Shown piece by piece: positions 23,053 to 33,660 of a stretch of 64,000 bases of DNA (positions are counted from its first letter, which is position 1; every line of letters begins with the position of its first letter). Origin of the DNA: Caenorhabditis elegans (Eukaryota; Nematoda; Chromadorea; Rhabditida; Rhabditidae); NCBI RefSeq assembly GCF_000002985.6, contig NC_003280.10, positions 3,158,501 to 3,222,500 on the forward strand, given 5' to 3'. The position numbers and the translations under genes are program-made. The notes under the pieces are model-generated. The model ran no database searches and was not told the origin of the DNA. It saw nothing but the letters and a program-made list of their open reading frames with translations.

Positions 23053-24188
23053 CACTTTAACGTCTCCATTGTATACTGAGTTCTTGCCATATAAATTGTA
23101 TTCGCACCCATCTGGGATCCGAGGTTCGGGTCCTTCAGAAGGCCTATCGAATTTGTTGGGAAGTAGTCCAGCAGAGCTAAAAAGTCAGGAATTTGGGGTC
23201 ACGATTGTGCTTAGTGATTGCTCACCTGTGTTTAATGTGGCAAAGTTACTGTGGCTGGAATAAATGAAGAAGTATATGGAGACTGGCTGAAAATTTTAGC
23301 TTGAAGAGCTTAAGCTTAACGTTAAGACCCACCACTTTTGTCTCAGCTTTCTTAGTATTGTCCGCAACCTCCTTCATCATCAGCTCCACCATATTAGGCT
23401 TCTTCACTGACAAATGTGCATCCATCCACCAAATATTCGAATGCTCTCTCAGGAGTTCCGCCAGGAGTAGTGGCTTAAACCGATACTCCATCCAATGATT
23501 CGTATAATCCGGGTAGCCGGTTGTATTGAAAACTCGAACTTCTAGGTTTTTAAACATGGATTTTAGCTTGGAAATGTTGGCCGCTTGTAGTCCAAGACTG
23601 TATAATATGAACTTGGCGTCCGGATAATACTTATAAATCGCTGAAATCGTGCCAACTTCATTTTGATAGTGATCATCGGATGCTGCAGATGCGAAAATCA
23701 AATTTTTAGAATTTTCAGCTACGTCGGTGAGATCGACAAATGATCCCGAAGGCTCTAAGATACCTGAAAAACTATTTTTTGGAAAATTTTCAGATTTCAA
23801 GAATTAAAAAAATGTTAAAAACCCACTTAGTTTTTCCAAAATCGGCAAATGATCGCAGCTGAATTTCTTGCCAACAGAATTTGCATTCTGTGGATCTTTA
23901 TAGCAGAAATTGTAGGTTTTTCCAGATTTTGCCGATACACAATCACATTTATCTACAGATTTTACTAATTCGACCCTTGAACTTCTCTGGACCCGCTTTT
24001 CCATTACTGCTTCGCTATTCTGAATAATGTATAAAACTCCATTTGAAATTATTTTCTGAACAGTAAAATCTATTACGTACCTGATAATCTCTAATTCTAT
24101 TATCTTTTAAATAAATCATGGAGAATAAAAATCCGGAAAAAATCACACCAAGAATGAACATAAAAGGTCCTCGCATTGTTCGCTTCAT
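23053..24188 (-). pseudogene. DUF1647-type type II membrane protein, 3' end missing
   Basis: Five exons (24188-24081, 24019-23827, 23763-23333, 23286-23226, 23176-23053) give about 305 residues. ATG 24188 directly follows TTTTCAG, a likely SL1 trans-splice site. Residues 8-28 form a signal anchor (FMFILGVIFSGFLFSMIY); a short cysteine-containing stem follows; then IFASAASDDHYQNEV, YYPDAKFILYSLGL, NHWMEYRFKPLLLAELLREH, WWMDAH, IYSSHSNFATLN and IYMARTQYTMETLKW. This resembles the nematode DUF1647 family of glycosyltransferase-like Golgi proteins. After the donor at 23052 the expected final exon (normally a WVLCAL-type segment) is not found; the palindrome at 22983 and repeat-like DNA follow instead. 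Either a 3' truncated pseudogene or a distant last exon. Confidence 0.6.
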
Positions 24189-24189
24189 C

Positions 24190-24787
24190 TGAAAATTCAA
24201 GTTTTGAAGTTTGTAAGTTTAGCATTTGTATATGAACATTGTTGGTTGAAACGAAAAAAAAGCCAACAGAGAATTTGGGCCGGAAAGTGGAGTATTTTTG
24301 ATCGATGCATTTTTTGGCAGCGGTTTGTTGTTTGAAAGAGATAAAAAATTTATCACCTATAAAATTGAAGAACAACAAACTACTAATATTTTGCCAATTG
24401 GTAATTTTCTGATAAAATCGAAAAGAAGCGAGATATGAGCTGCCAAATTAAAGTCGATGCACCATGTCAAAAACTCGAGATTTCAACTTATACATCGAGA
24501 GATTTTTTGTTCGATGCACCATGTCCAATTTGAATGATATCAAAAATTGTTCAACTAAAAATTTTTTAGAAAAACACCTAACAAATATTTTATTAGTTTT
24601 CAATTTTTGATAAAACCAAAACCAAGAGAGATATGGCCCATCAAATCCCAAAGGTGCAGTACTAATAAAATATTAAATAAATTCGACTGGAGTATGAAAC
24701 CAAAACAAAACAAAACAATACCAACCATCAAAAACTTTTAAACTGAAACTAAATTTAGGTGACTAAGTCCTTTTTATATTATCATCA
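24190..24787. other. Spacer with two GATGCACCATG repeats
   Basis: No gene. GATGCACCATGTC occurs at 24456 and 24514 and again at 25563, marking a small dispersed repeat. The rest is AT-rich. Confidence 0.5.
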
Positions 24788-24808
24788 CCCCCCCCCCCCC
24801 CCCCCCCC
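24788..24808. repeat. Poly-C tract, 21 bp
   Basis: An uninterrupted run of 21 C on + (G on minus), 40 bp upstream of the solo LTR. Established knowledge: in C. elegans long G tracts can form G-quadruplexes and need the DOG-1/FANCJ helicase for stable replication. Confidence 0.95.
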
Positions 24809-24847
24809 AGTTTGAAATTATGTGATCGGAAATCGACACAAACTTAC

Positions 24848-25073
24848 TGTTATATATCCAATTTGTAATAATAATAGAAGAGCTTTATTAGAAAGCAGAA
24901 GAGTGCAGTATGATAGAATAGTGAGGAATGATCGAATATGATAGATTCGATCAAGGAATGTACATGTGGATAATACGTGAAATAATAATAAGAGAGTTCG
25001 AGAGTTCACGTGCCTCTTATTGTCGAGTTGTTATCGCCAAGTAGTGCGAACACGTTCACGTCTCGCCGTAACA
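24848..25073. mobile_element. Solo LTR, 226 bp, with 5-bp target duplication
   Basis: It starts TGTTATATATCC and ends CTCGCCGTAACA (TG...CA, with TGTTA/TAACA inverted ends), and is flanked on both sides by CTTAC (24843-24847 and 25074-25078). No retroviral-type coding DNA lies beside it, so this is a solo LTR left by LTR-LTR recombination. The family (Cer/Ty3 or Bel type) cannot be told without a search; orientation unknown. Confidence 0.75.
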
Positions 25074-25079
25074 CTTACA

Positions 25080-25600
25080 AACTTAGTAAGTCAAAGTCAG
25101 CGAAATTCTGTCTGCCTGTCTGTCTGCATGCCTGTCTGTCCCTTCAATTGAGCAGTGTATCAGAACAGATTTTATCTTAAAAAAACCTTTCTCCGGGGAA
25201 GTTCAGTGACCCCTACCTGTGGCCATCTGGCGTTATAAGAAAAAAATGCCACCTGTCCCGTCGCATTTAGTCTTTCATTTTGCACCTAATATACTATACT
25301 ATGACTAGCTCCGCTATTCCACTCCCTTTATTCCGTCTTCCTTTCTTGGCAATAGAAGAAGTTTTTAAGGCATGCTCGTTGTTTGAGTTGTGAGTTTTTT
25401 ATTTAATTTTTTGTTTTGGAAATTGATCAGATTATTCAAATTGAAATTATGTGATTAGAAATGGACACAAACTTAGCCAATGATCTACCTGTTGACATAT
25501 TTCTAACTCTACCCTAAAAATTTATACCAGCCCATACAAAATGTCAAAATTAAGTGAGGTCGATGCACCATGACTAGCACTCAACTTTGGCAGCTCGTAT
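25080..25600. other. Spacer with CTGTCTGCCTGTCTGTCTG low-complexity repeat
   Basis: A CTGTCTGC-rich stretch (25108-25142) begins the interval; the rest has no credible gene. The third GATGCACCATG copy is at 25563, just before the orphan gene. Confidence 0.5.
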
Positions 25601-25622
25601 ATACATTATGCGATGAGGAGTT

Positions 25623-26015
25623 ATGCCCACATTTTTCAGGACGAAGCTCTCATTTACTTCCAAGAACGCAAAATATCATGTCACTCGCTACACCAGCCGC
25701 CGTCAATTTGAAGGAACTTTAAAGATCAAGCTTCTCGGTTATGCAATGAAATGTGAATTGAACACAAATAAAAACGACAAACTCTCTGCAGACATCACTT
25801 TCAAGTTTGGTCCCTGTATGTCTGCTGCTGAGCTCTGCAACTTCAACGGTCGCCGTATCCCTATAAACGTGACTCGGCGCAAGAAAACCATTTTCGTTTA
25901 CTGCTCAACTGTGACAGATGGCTTCGAGCATTTTTTGGACTACTTCACGGGATGCATCTTAAAACTGACGGTCTCTCTGGATAGTGATGATAAGATGGAA
26001 GGTCGTTTGGTGTGA
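25623..26015 (+). CDS. Orphan 130-residue protein, family not recognised
   Basis: A single-exon frame beginning MPTFFRTKLSFTSK and ending DDKMEGRLV-stop. It is basic at the N terminus with alternating hydrophobic segments (TLKIKLLGYAMKCEL, ITFKFGPC, RRIPINVTRRKKTIFVYCS, CILKLTVSLD) suggesting a beta-rich domain; no signal peptide or membrane helix. A TTTTTCAG inside codons 4-6 could instead be an acceptor, so the true N terminus might be in an upstream exon. AATAAA (26117) and a second AATAAA-like site follow within 130 bp, supporting expression. It resembles no family I can name. Confidence 0.5.
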   Translation: MPTFFRTKLSFTSKNAKYHVTRYTSRRQFEGTLKIKLLGYAMKCELNTNKNDKLSADITFKFGPCMSAAELCNFNGRRIPINVTRRKKTIFVYCSTVTDGFEHFLDYFTGCILKLTVSLDSDDKMEGRLV

Positions 26016-26019
26016 GATG

Positions 26020-26657
26020 ATCTCCAGTTTGTGCGGCGGCAAAGAATCGAAACGCTGTTTCATCAATGGGACCCGTCAATAGAAGTTTTTGTTCTATTTG
26101 AATGCCTATTTGAGTGAATAAATTTTAATGAAATAAACTTGGTTCAATTATTAGAAAGCACTTTTGATCGCACGCCGAGAAAATATTAGCGCAAATTAGA
26201 TTTATGGTTGCTGACGCATTTCTTGTTTGCTGTCGCATTTTCCGACACCTTGAAATATAGAGATTTACTTTCATTATTAAACAGTACCAATACAAGACCC
26301 TTTAACCGAAACTACAGTAATCTCACATTACTCCTCCGCTACAACTATAGTACCCCTAATGTATGTAAGGTTTCCTCAACTGTTTCAGGAAAGTACCCGG
26401 CGTGTTGGCCGTAACCCCTCAAATCTATGCTGCTGGCGACGTATGAAAGCAGCCGACACCTCGCGGGTTGTAAAAGTTAATCACCAAATATGTTTTTGCA
26501 TGTTTTTCTTTTGAAAAAGTTACTCATCACCCTGATCTCTCCTACTGCTATTTTTTTTTTCAGGCTCTTTGGGGCACACTAAGAAATTGTAATTAAATTC
26601 TCACCTGCTACATGGAATTGCCAAAATATTTTCTCAAATCATTAAACCAACATTCCT
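26020..26657. other. Spacer with dispersed repeat copy
   Basis: Contains AATAAA signals of the orphan gene, CTACAGTA-type pieces (26310-26350) and a GCAGCCGACACCTCGCGGGT copy at 26447. No gene seen. Confidence 0.5.
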
Positions 26658-28290
26658 ATGGTCGACTTTTCGGTTCCATTTTGGCTCATCTACTATCTTC
26701 ATGGAATCGGCACAATTTCCCTGCTCTTCGACGCTTTCTCTGTGTATTTGGTGATGTTCAAAAGCAGCCAGATTGATAATTTTCGGTTTTTCCTGCTCAA
26801 TTTTCAGGTACAAATAACCTTTTTGAATATTATCGACATTCATTTTTCGCTTTTCAGATTGCCTGCTCCGTTACAGATTTTCATATCACTTTCCTCATGC
26901 AACCGGTGCCCCTGTACCCTTTAATGGGTGGGTATGCCCTTGGATTTCTGCCAATAAAATTTGGAGTTTCATTACATTCTTGCTTGGTCTTCAAATCTTC
27001 AAATCTTGGCACATGCTATAAAATTTTCAGACAGCTGTAGTGTTCCTATACATCTACCAAGTCGCTAGCATGATAGTTTGTTTCGTTCGGAAAAATCAAT
27101 CAATTGCCGGGACACTGACATCATTCGCTATTCCGGCTCCACTGATCATATTTCTAGTAGGGTTTCTGGCAGTCTACACGTTTTCAGTAGTTGGAATGTA
27201 TTTTTGCTCGGGTATTACAGAGAATGAGAAGATTAAATTTGTTGAAGAGGTGTGTGAGCTGAAGATCTGAGCACTATGATCTTTAATCCTGTACGAGTTG
27301 GTTCTTTCTTCAAAATGGAGCTTACCTCAGTTTAGCTAAAATTCAATAAGCATGCTCTTTGCGATCTGCACAATTGACTTATCTTGGGTGATTCCAATTG
27401 AGCAAGTTTTAGAGGTAAAGCTCACGCCTACTGGCCTGCCGGGTACGCCTGCCCGCCTTGCAGCGACCTTCGCTAGCCTCGAGCCGCGATATTATGTGGC
27501 ACAGAACCCGAAAAGTGTCGGCCGCGTCGAAAGAATCATCTTTCGCAATATGTGGTGTAAACCCCGACTTCTCACCATAATGCAGGAGAGGCCGGCAGGT
27601 TGGAGGCAGGCGTCCGGCCCTAAAACCGTGCCTACCCCCATGGAAGCCCTAGTAGAGAGAAGCATCGCAAGATCAGCTATATTACCCAGTGAACTTCCAG
27701 AACCTTCCCGAGTACCTATCATCTTTCCAATCCCTCCCGAACTTCTCCATTTACCAAGCCAACGCCCTTCTCTTTATCATGGTGATTACTGCTGTCACGG
27801 GCGGCCTACTAGCCTTTTCGTTCTTCATGGCAGTTTTATATAACATTTTTCGAATGTTAAGTTTCATGAAAGTTCAAATGTCTGACACCACTTATAAGAG
27901 ACATCGAGCCGCCGTATGGAGCTTAATTGCACAATTCGCCACGTCGATAATTTGCTTTTTACCACCAATTTCTCTGGTTTTCGTAGTGTTTTTGAAGCTA
28001 CCTAATCCTCAGGGTAAGTTAAAAATTTAATATTCAAATTCAATTTTTGCCCTGCATTCAGTAATCGTAGAGCTTCTCCTTGTAGTCGCCTGCCTCCACT
28101 CGCCCGCCAACGTGACAGTCCTGATGTTCACGTTCCCGCCATACCGGAAGTTTGTTTGTGTGACTATTTTCAGGCAAAAGTGAGTAGCTTTTGCGTTTTG
28201 CCGAAGTTTTGAGTGAAAAATTTCAGACCAACAGGCTTGGAGCCGATATCTGCAAAGTCTTCAGTGATGGTTTCCCACTTGGCAAAATGA
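26658..28290 (+). CDS. Sri-family 7TM chemoreceptor, intact
   Basis: Six exons: 26658-26807, 26858-26986, 27031-27249, 27701-28013, 28062-28179, 28227-28290; 993 bp, 330 residues. Start MVDFSVPFWLIYYLHGIG; VYLVMFKSSQIDNFRF closes TM1; exon 2 TDFHITFLMQPVPLYPLMGG; exon 3 MIVCFVRKNQSIAGT; exon 4 LPEYLSSFQSLPNFSIY, FRMLSFMKVQMSD, YKRHRAAVWSLIAQF; exon 5 PANVTVLMFTFPPYRKF; exon 6 encodes the short tail ending MVSHLAK-stop. Every exon is the same length as in the neighbouring paralogue at 28786, so the two are a tandem duplicate. Intron 3 (451 bp) is enlarged by GC-rich repeat DNA holding a GTGTCGGCCGCG copy. Confidence 0.9.
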
Positions 28291-28299
28291 AATTGAAGA

Positions 28300-28785
28300 A
28301 AGAAAACTGATCCTAAAATGAATATATTTGCAGCTGTCACCTAGAACACAATGTTAACCTCAGAATCAAAATTTTTATAAATTGCAAAAAATTCCAGATG
28401 GCCTGATTATCGCTGAAAGCTTAAAAACGTTAGCTCGAACGTCACAGCTCGTCTGTAGTAGGTGACGTCACAAACTACAAACACTACAAACTATAAACCC
28501 GCACATGGTGTTAGGCTGTCCCATTACGGTTTGATCTACAAAAAATGCGGGAATTTTCCCCAAAAAAAAGGGGCGTCAGTTAGATTTGCGTAGATCAAAT
28601 CAAACCGAGATGGTACACTCTGACACCACGTGAACTCGTGGAAGCTTTAATGCAATTGATGTTTCCAAAAAAAACTCCCGCCAGCTCCCCGAGCACACTG
28701 AAAAAAGTGTGACTAGATTTCCACCTGTTCGAAAAGGTGACAACACATTTTCTCTTTTTAAAAAAGTTATTAAGCCCTGATTCTA
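28300..28785. other. Spacer between Sri duplicates
   Basis: Holds ACTACAAACT-type simple repeat (28465-28500) and the MITE at 28512. No gene. Confidence 0.6.
28512..28640. mobile_element. MITE with GTGGTGTCAGA...GATCTAC inverted ends
   Basis: The left end reads GGTGTTAGGCTGTCCCATTA then CGGTTTGATCTACAAAAAAT; the right end mirrors it (GATCAAATCAAACCGAGATG, then CTCTGACACCACGTG). Same family as 61600-61734 and the partial copy at 20072. Confidence 0.75.
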
Positions 28786-30328
28786 ATGGTAAACTTTTCG
28801 GTTCCATATTGGCTCATTTACTATTACCACATAATCGGTGTAATTTCCCTGCTTTTCGACGCTTTCTCTGTGTATTTGGTGCTGTTTAAGAGCACACGAG
28901 TTGATAATTTTCGGTTTTTTCTGCTAAATTTTCAGGTGAGATTTAAATTTTTCCAAACGAATCATTTTTATAAATTCCAAAATTTTCTTCAATTTCAATT
29001 TACAGATAGCCTGCTCTTTTACAGATTTTCATATCACTTTTCTGTTCCAACCAGTCCCCTTGTACCCGTTATTGAGCGGATACGGTCTTGGATTTCTGCC
29101 CACTTACCTAGGAATCTCTACACATTCTTGCATGGTATCATATCATTTTTAATCAGTCCTACCACGTGTAATTCGATTTTCAGACAATTGTGGTTTTCCT
29201 GTACACCTACCAAATCGCTTGTATGATAATTTGTTTCATTCGGAAGAATCAAGTGATAGCCGGGACACTGACATCGTACGCTATTCCAGCACCACTTGTC
29301 ATATGTCTAGTGAGCTTTATGGCAGCTTACACGATTACAGTGGCTGGAATGTACTCTTGTTTGGGTGTTGCGGAGAGTGAGAAGATGAAATTTGTGGGCG
29401 AGGTGAGGTAACAATGCTGGTTTGGCTGCTCAGCATTAGGCCAGAAAAACACTAGGTGGCTCCTAAAACAGTGTAATGCTCGCTTAGGCTTACTGAATTT
29501 CAGGTATTGAAAGCTGGGGTGGGCGGCAATTGCCGTTCGGCAAATCGGCAAATTACCGGTTTGCCGATTTGCCGGAAATTTTCAATTCCGGCAAATTACC
29601 CATTCCCCGTTTGCCGGTTATCAGATTTGACGGAAATGTTTAGATGGATTTTTTATAAGACGGAAACACTTAAAACTGGGCTTTTTTGAAACTTGAAAAA
29701 TGTTAGACGAAAATTGGAAACACTTGTAAACTTCCAGAACTTTCCCGAATACCTCTCACCTTTCCAATCCCTCCCGAACTTTTCTATCTACGAAGCCAAC
29801 TCCCTCATCTTCATTGTGGTGATCACTGCTGTCACGGGCGCTTTCATAGCCTTCACGTTCTTCATGGCAATTTTATATAACATTTTTCGAATGCTGGGCT
29901 TTATGAAACTTCAAATGTCTGCCACAACGTATAAGCAGCACCGCGCCGCCGTATGAAGCTTGATCGCTCAATTCGCCACGTCGATAATTTGCTTTTCGCC
30001 GCCAATATTTCTAGTTTTCGTCGTATTTTTCCAGCTTCCCCATGCCCAGGGTGAGTTAAAATTATATAATTTCGATAAATATTATTAACTAAATATTTTA
30101 AGTTATCGTCGAGCTTCTCCTCGTCGTCGCCTGCCTCCACTCGCCCGCCAACGTGACAGTACTAATGTTCACATTTTCGCCATACCGGAAATACGTTTGT
30201 GAGAATATTTTAAGGCAAAAGTGAGGAGATGGAAAATTGCAAAGTTTTGAGAGAAAAATTTCAGATCAACTAGATTGGGGCCCATTTCTGCAAATACTTC
30301 AGTGCTGGTTTCTCATTTGGCAAAGTGA
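28786..30328 (+). pseudogene. Sri-family chemoreceptor with one nonsense codon
   Basis: Six exons (28786-28935, 29006-29134, 29184-29402, 29738-30050, 30103-30220, 30265-30328), each identical in length to the intact paralogue at 26658. It begins MVNFSVPYWLIYYYHIIG and all downstream signatures are present (FRMLGFMKLQMSATTYKQ, FTFSPYRKYV, tail LVSHLAK-stop). The only lesion is TGA at 29954-29956 in the TM6 segment, where the paralogue has TGG (AAV-W-SLIAQF). Frame, donors and acceptors are intact on both sides, although intron 4 uses a weak TTTTAAG acceptor. Recent pseudogenisation, or an allele that is functional in other strains. Intron 3 carries a GGTGGGCGGCAA repeat (29516-29600). Confidence 0.85.
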
Positions 30329-30399
30329 AATTGGCATTTATAGTCTTATAACTATGCTTGATTTGATTTTTTTGAGTTCTTGAATTTTTTTTTTTTAAA

Positions 30400-30837
30400 T
30401 TGCCTTGAGGATGACCCACAAGTGAATTTATTGTTTAATCAAAGTTAACCAAAACAATAAAAAAGTCGGGACCCTCACGAGTCCGACAAAGAGAGGGAAA
30501 AAAAATTATTTTTTATCTCCTTCTAATTCCGCCCAGCCTAATCCTAATCCTATGCCTGAGCCTAAGCCTGAGTCTAAGCCTAAACCTTAGCCTAAGACTG
30601 AGTCTAAGCCTATGCATGAGCCTACGCCTATTAGGCCTAAAAATAAAGAAATATTCGAGGAAAATTTTAAAATTTATTTCCGACAAAGGACACCGAACAT
30701 GAACTTTTTAGTGATATAATGTCTGTTAAACACGTAGAATTCGGATTAAGGGTGCAATTATGAGCAACCTATTCGTAATTTTTTTATATTTTTCTCCCAG
30801 ACATCAGATTTCTGCATCAAAAAATACCTCATTTCCT
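30400..30837. other. Spacer with telomere-like tract
   Basis: Intergenic DNA upstream of the next Sri gene; the only structure is the CCTAAG tract at about 30533-30640. Frames opening at 30760 lack the Sri start context. Confidence 0.5.
30533..30640. repeat. Degenerate telomere-like (CCTAAG) tract
   Basis: About 18 imperfect hexamers (CCTAAT, CCTGAG, CCTAAG, TCTAAG). Same composition and phase as the tract at 896-1010. Confidence 0.8.
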
Positions 30838-32454
30838 ATGTTTGATATAAATTTCTCGATAGCTTATTGGCTGTCCACTTATTATCACATAATTGGTGTA
30901 ATTTCTATGATAGTGGATTTATTTTCTATTTACCTAATATTATTCAAAAGTAACAAACTCGACAATTTCCGCTACTTCCTGCTCAATTTCCAGGTGCAGT
31001 TAAATTTTGAAAAAAATATAATTTTTAGAGAACATGATTTTCAGATTTCATGTGTTTTTACGGATATTTGCGTGACGTTTTTGTTCCAGCCAGTTCCGTT
31101 GTATCCCTTGTTGGCTGGGTATAATATGGGGATTGGGGTCCGGTATGGAGCAAGTTTGCATGTTGGAATAGTGAGTGTGCGGCGCGGAACCCAAAAAGTG
31201 TCGGGCGTTGCAAAATATATTTCTCCACGCGAGTCTCGATCAATGTCGGCTGCGGACTCACCAAATTCATTTTATTTTCAATTCTTTTTTCAGGCATGTA
31301 TAACCTTCCTACTTTGTTATCAAATAGGAAGTATGATTATTTGCTTTGTCCATAAACATCAAACAATTGCGGGGACATTGAAAAAGTTCAATATTCCAAA
31401 ATATTTATTGATTCTCATGTTTGCCTATTTCCCAGCCTACACCGTCAGTGTCGCAAGCATTTATTCTAGGCTCAGTGTTCCGGAATCTTTGAAATTTGAA
31501 TTTGTAGCCACTGTGAGCAAATTAATTAAATTAATTTTTAATTGAAAAAATTGAAACATTTCCAAAAATGTCTAGAAAATTTTTAATTTTTTTAAACGTT
31601 CTGGATTTTTTCTGAACATTTTTTTTTTAACGATTCCAAATTTTTGTCAGTTTTTTTAAAATAATTTCTGGAGCATTCTTAAACTTTCTGAATTTTTCTA
31701 AAATTTTCTCAAAATTTATAAACGTTTCTAAAAGTCTCTAAAAATTTCTGAAAACTTCAAAAAAAAATCTAAAAGATTTTAATAATTTTCTGAAGCTTTC
31801 TAAAACTTTCTGGAGTTTATAGAAAATGCTCAAAAATTCTAAAAAACTTTCTGGAGCTTTTTTTCAAACATTCAAACTTTTTCCAACATTTTCTGAAACC
31901 CTCTAGAACTTACTGAAATTTTCTAGAACTTTCTAGAAAACCTTATTAACAGGCGCAAGCCATAATAAAACATTTTCAGACGTACCCCGACCTGTTACCC
32001 GAGTTCAAGTCTCTTCCCAACTTTTCCATCTACGATTTCTCCGTGCATTTTAAAATTTTCATAATCTACGCAATCACCGGGGGATCTATTGGATTTATTG
32101 TTTTCAGCTTAGTCTTATTAAATATTATCCGTATGCTCAGCCAGCTCAGACTGAAAATCTCAAAGTCAAACTACCAAAAGCACCGGAACGCAATTTGGAG
32201 CCTGTTGGCTCAATTTGCAACGTCATCGACAATTTTTCTACCGCCAATTGTATGTAGTTTTGTCATTTTGCTGGGGTTTAATGGGTCTCAAGGTGAGAGA
32301 ATGCAGTATTACAAAATTTTTCACATTTTTTTCAGTAATCGTAGAAACATTTCTGGTACTTGCCTGTCTTCATTCTTTGATCAATGTATTGGTTCTCGTG
32401 GTCACCTGTCCGCCTTATAGGAAATTTGTGATAAGTTTGGTTAGAAAAAGTTGA
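30838..32454 (+). CDS. Sri-family 7TM chemoreceptor, intact
   Basis: Five exons: 30838-30993, 31045-31170, 31294-31512, 31980-32292, 32336-32454; 933 bp, 310 residues. Start MFDINFSIAYWLSTYYHIIG; KLDNFRYFLLNFQ; TDICVTFLFQPVPLYPLLAG; CFVHKHQTIAGT; YPDLLPEFKSLPNFSIY; YQKHRNAIWSLLAQFATSS; TCPPYRKFVISLVRKS-stop. Exon 1 is 3 bp longer and exon 2 is 3 bp shorter than in its neighbours, so this is a more diverged copy. An alternative end splices at AAA|GTTGAG to an exon after the acceptor at about 32640 (tail ending HSYN). Intron 2 contains a GTGTCGGGCG repeat copy; intron 3 is 467 bp of low-complexity TTTCTGAAA-like DNA. Confidence 0.87.
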
Positions 32455-32825
32455 GTTCGAAAATTTGAATTTCGCGCCAAAAACTTGTAACTTTTCCTTG
32501 AACTTTTAGCCATATTGTTCAAAAATTTGACATTCAAATGTGTCGCCAAAAAATTCGAGTACCTTAAATTCAGCTCTCCACCAAATTATTCGAAAATTCA
32601 AACATAAGATGTTCGCCTAAATTTTTAATTTTTTTTCAGAACCCCGAGGCATCATGGACTATCTACAAAACTTCTGAAAAACTCCATAGTTATAATTAAT
32701 GTCAATAACTAATTTTGTTGGATGTGTAATTTATTCTCTCAATTATTTTGTATTTAAAATTTTTGAAATTTTCCAATGGAGTTCAGTTTTTGAGCTCCAT
32801 CCCTAAAAAAGTTGTTCAAAACGAA
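32455..32825. other. Convergent spacer
   Basis: Lies between the Sri gene and the minus-strand secreted-protein gene; it may hold a terminal exon and 3' UTR of the Sri gene. Nothing else seen. Confidence 0.5.
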
Positions 32826-33137
32826 CTAACAATTAAAACATATTGGTCCCGATGGAGGCGCTCCTGTTACATAGACACCAACCGGCGTGGTAGTTGCAGT
32901 TGGTATTTCAGTGGTTTCTGTGACTAGTTGGGGAACAGTCTGGAAAGTTTAAGATATACCAGCTGTTAAAATAGATAAATATCTCACCGATGAATCAGTT
33001 GTGACGGCAATTTCATTACTTTCTGTGGTAAAGTCTTCGTAAGGCAATGTAATGGAAATGTACACGTCTTCCGGCGGGACAGTTCTCATACAGGCTTCTG
33101 ACAGAACCATAAAGTAGAAGAATAAAATCAAAGACAT
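32826..33137 (-). CDS. Small secreted protein, 87 residues (paralogue of the gene at 33422)
   Basis: Two exons (33137-32988 and 32939-32826, 264 bp). Start MSLILFFYFMVLSEA is a signal peptide; the mature part opens CMRTVPPEDVYISITLPYED, then a Ser/Thr-rich stretch, and after the intron TVPQLVTETTEIPTATTTP and a C-terminal CFNC-stop. Three cysteines in total. The Thr-rich segment could be O-glycosylated. No known family. The adjacent gene repeats signal peptide, CMRT motif and intron position, so the two are tandem duplicates and very likely real genes. Confidence 0.72.
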
Positions 33138-33421
33138 ACTTCAAAGAAGATCAACTGAAGCGGCAAGATTCAACCTCCGTGTATTGGAAGTCTTTTCTTT
33201 CGGGAATTATTTGATAAGATAATAATAGCATCGTTGTGTTTGCGAAAAGCGTCATCAATCACAAAATTATTATTAGAAATCGGGTATGTGTTTGCCGAAA
33301 TTGATAGAAAGGAACAAATGTTCTTGAAAATTTTATATACATATATATATATGGGTTGAGAAAAATTCACAAGGTTTTAAGTTCCACAACGGACTGGCAA
33401 AAGTCTCGTCCAACTAGGTTC

Positions 33422-33660
33422 CTAGGTTACTGTAGAGTTGAGTGCTCCCATGGTAGACGCGGTAACCGGAACAGTCTGAAAAAAGTAGGAAGGCTTAAGC
33501 CCTAAATTAATTAATAGGTTACCGTATCATAAACTGTTGAAGCTTCTTCTTCAGAATCTTCATACGGCAATGTGCTGGAAATGTAAACTTCTTGCGGTGG
33601 AATAGTCCTCATACAGGTTTTTACTGTGACCACTAGATAGAAAAATAATATCAAATACAT
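33422..33660 (-). CDS. Small secreted protein, 63 residues (paralogue of the gene at 32826)
   Basis: Too short for a long-ORF screen but clear by comparison with its neighbour. Exon 1 (33660-33523) encodes MYLILFFYLVVTVKT, a signal peptide, then CMRTIPPQEVYISSTLPYED and an acidic run EEE; exon 2 (33475-33422) encodes TVPVTASTMGALNSTVT-stop. Donor and acceptor are canonical, 192 bp coding. The core CMRTxPPxxVYISxTLPYED is shared with the neighbour while the tail is shorter and lacks cysteines. It lies 3' of the guanylyl cyclase gene on the same strand with about 260 bp between, so co-transcription is conceivable but unproven. Confidence 0.65.
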
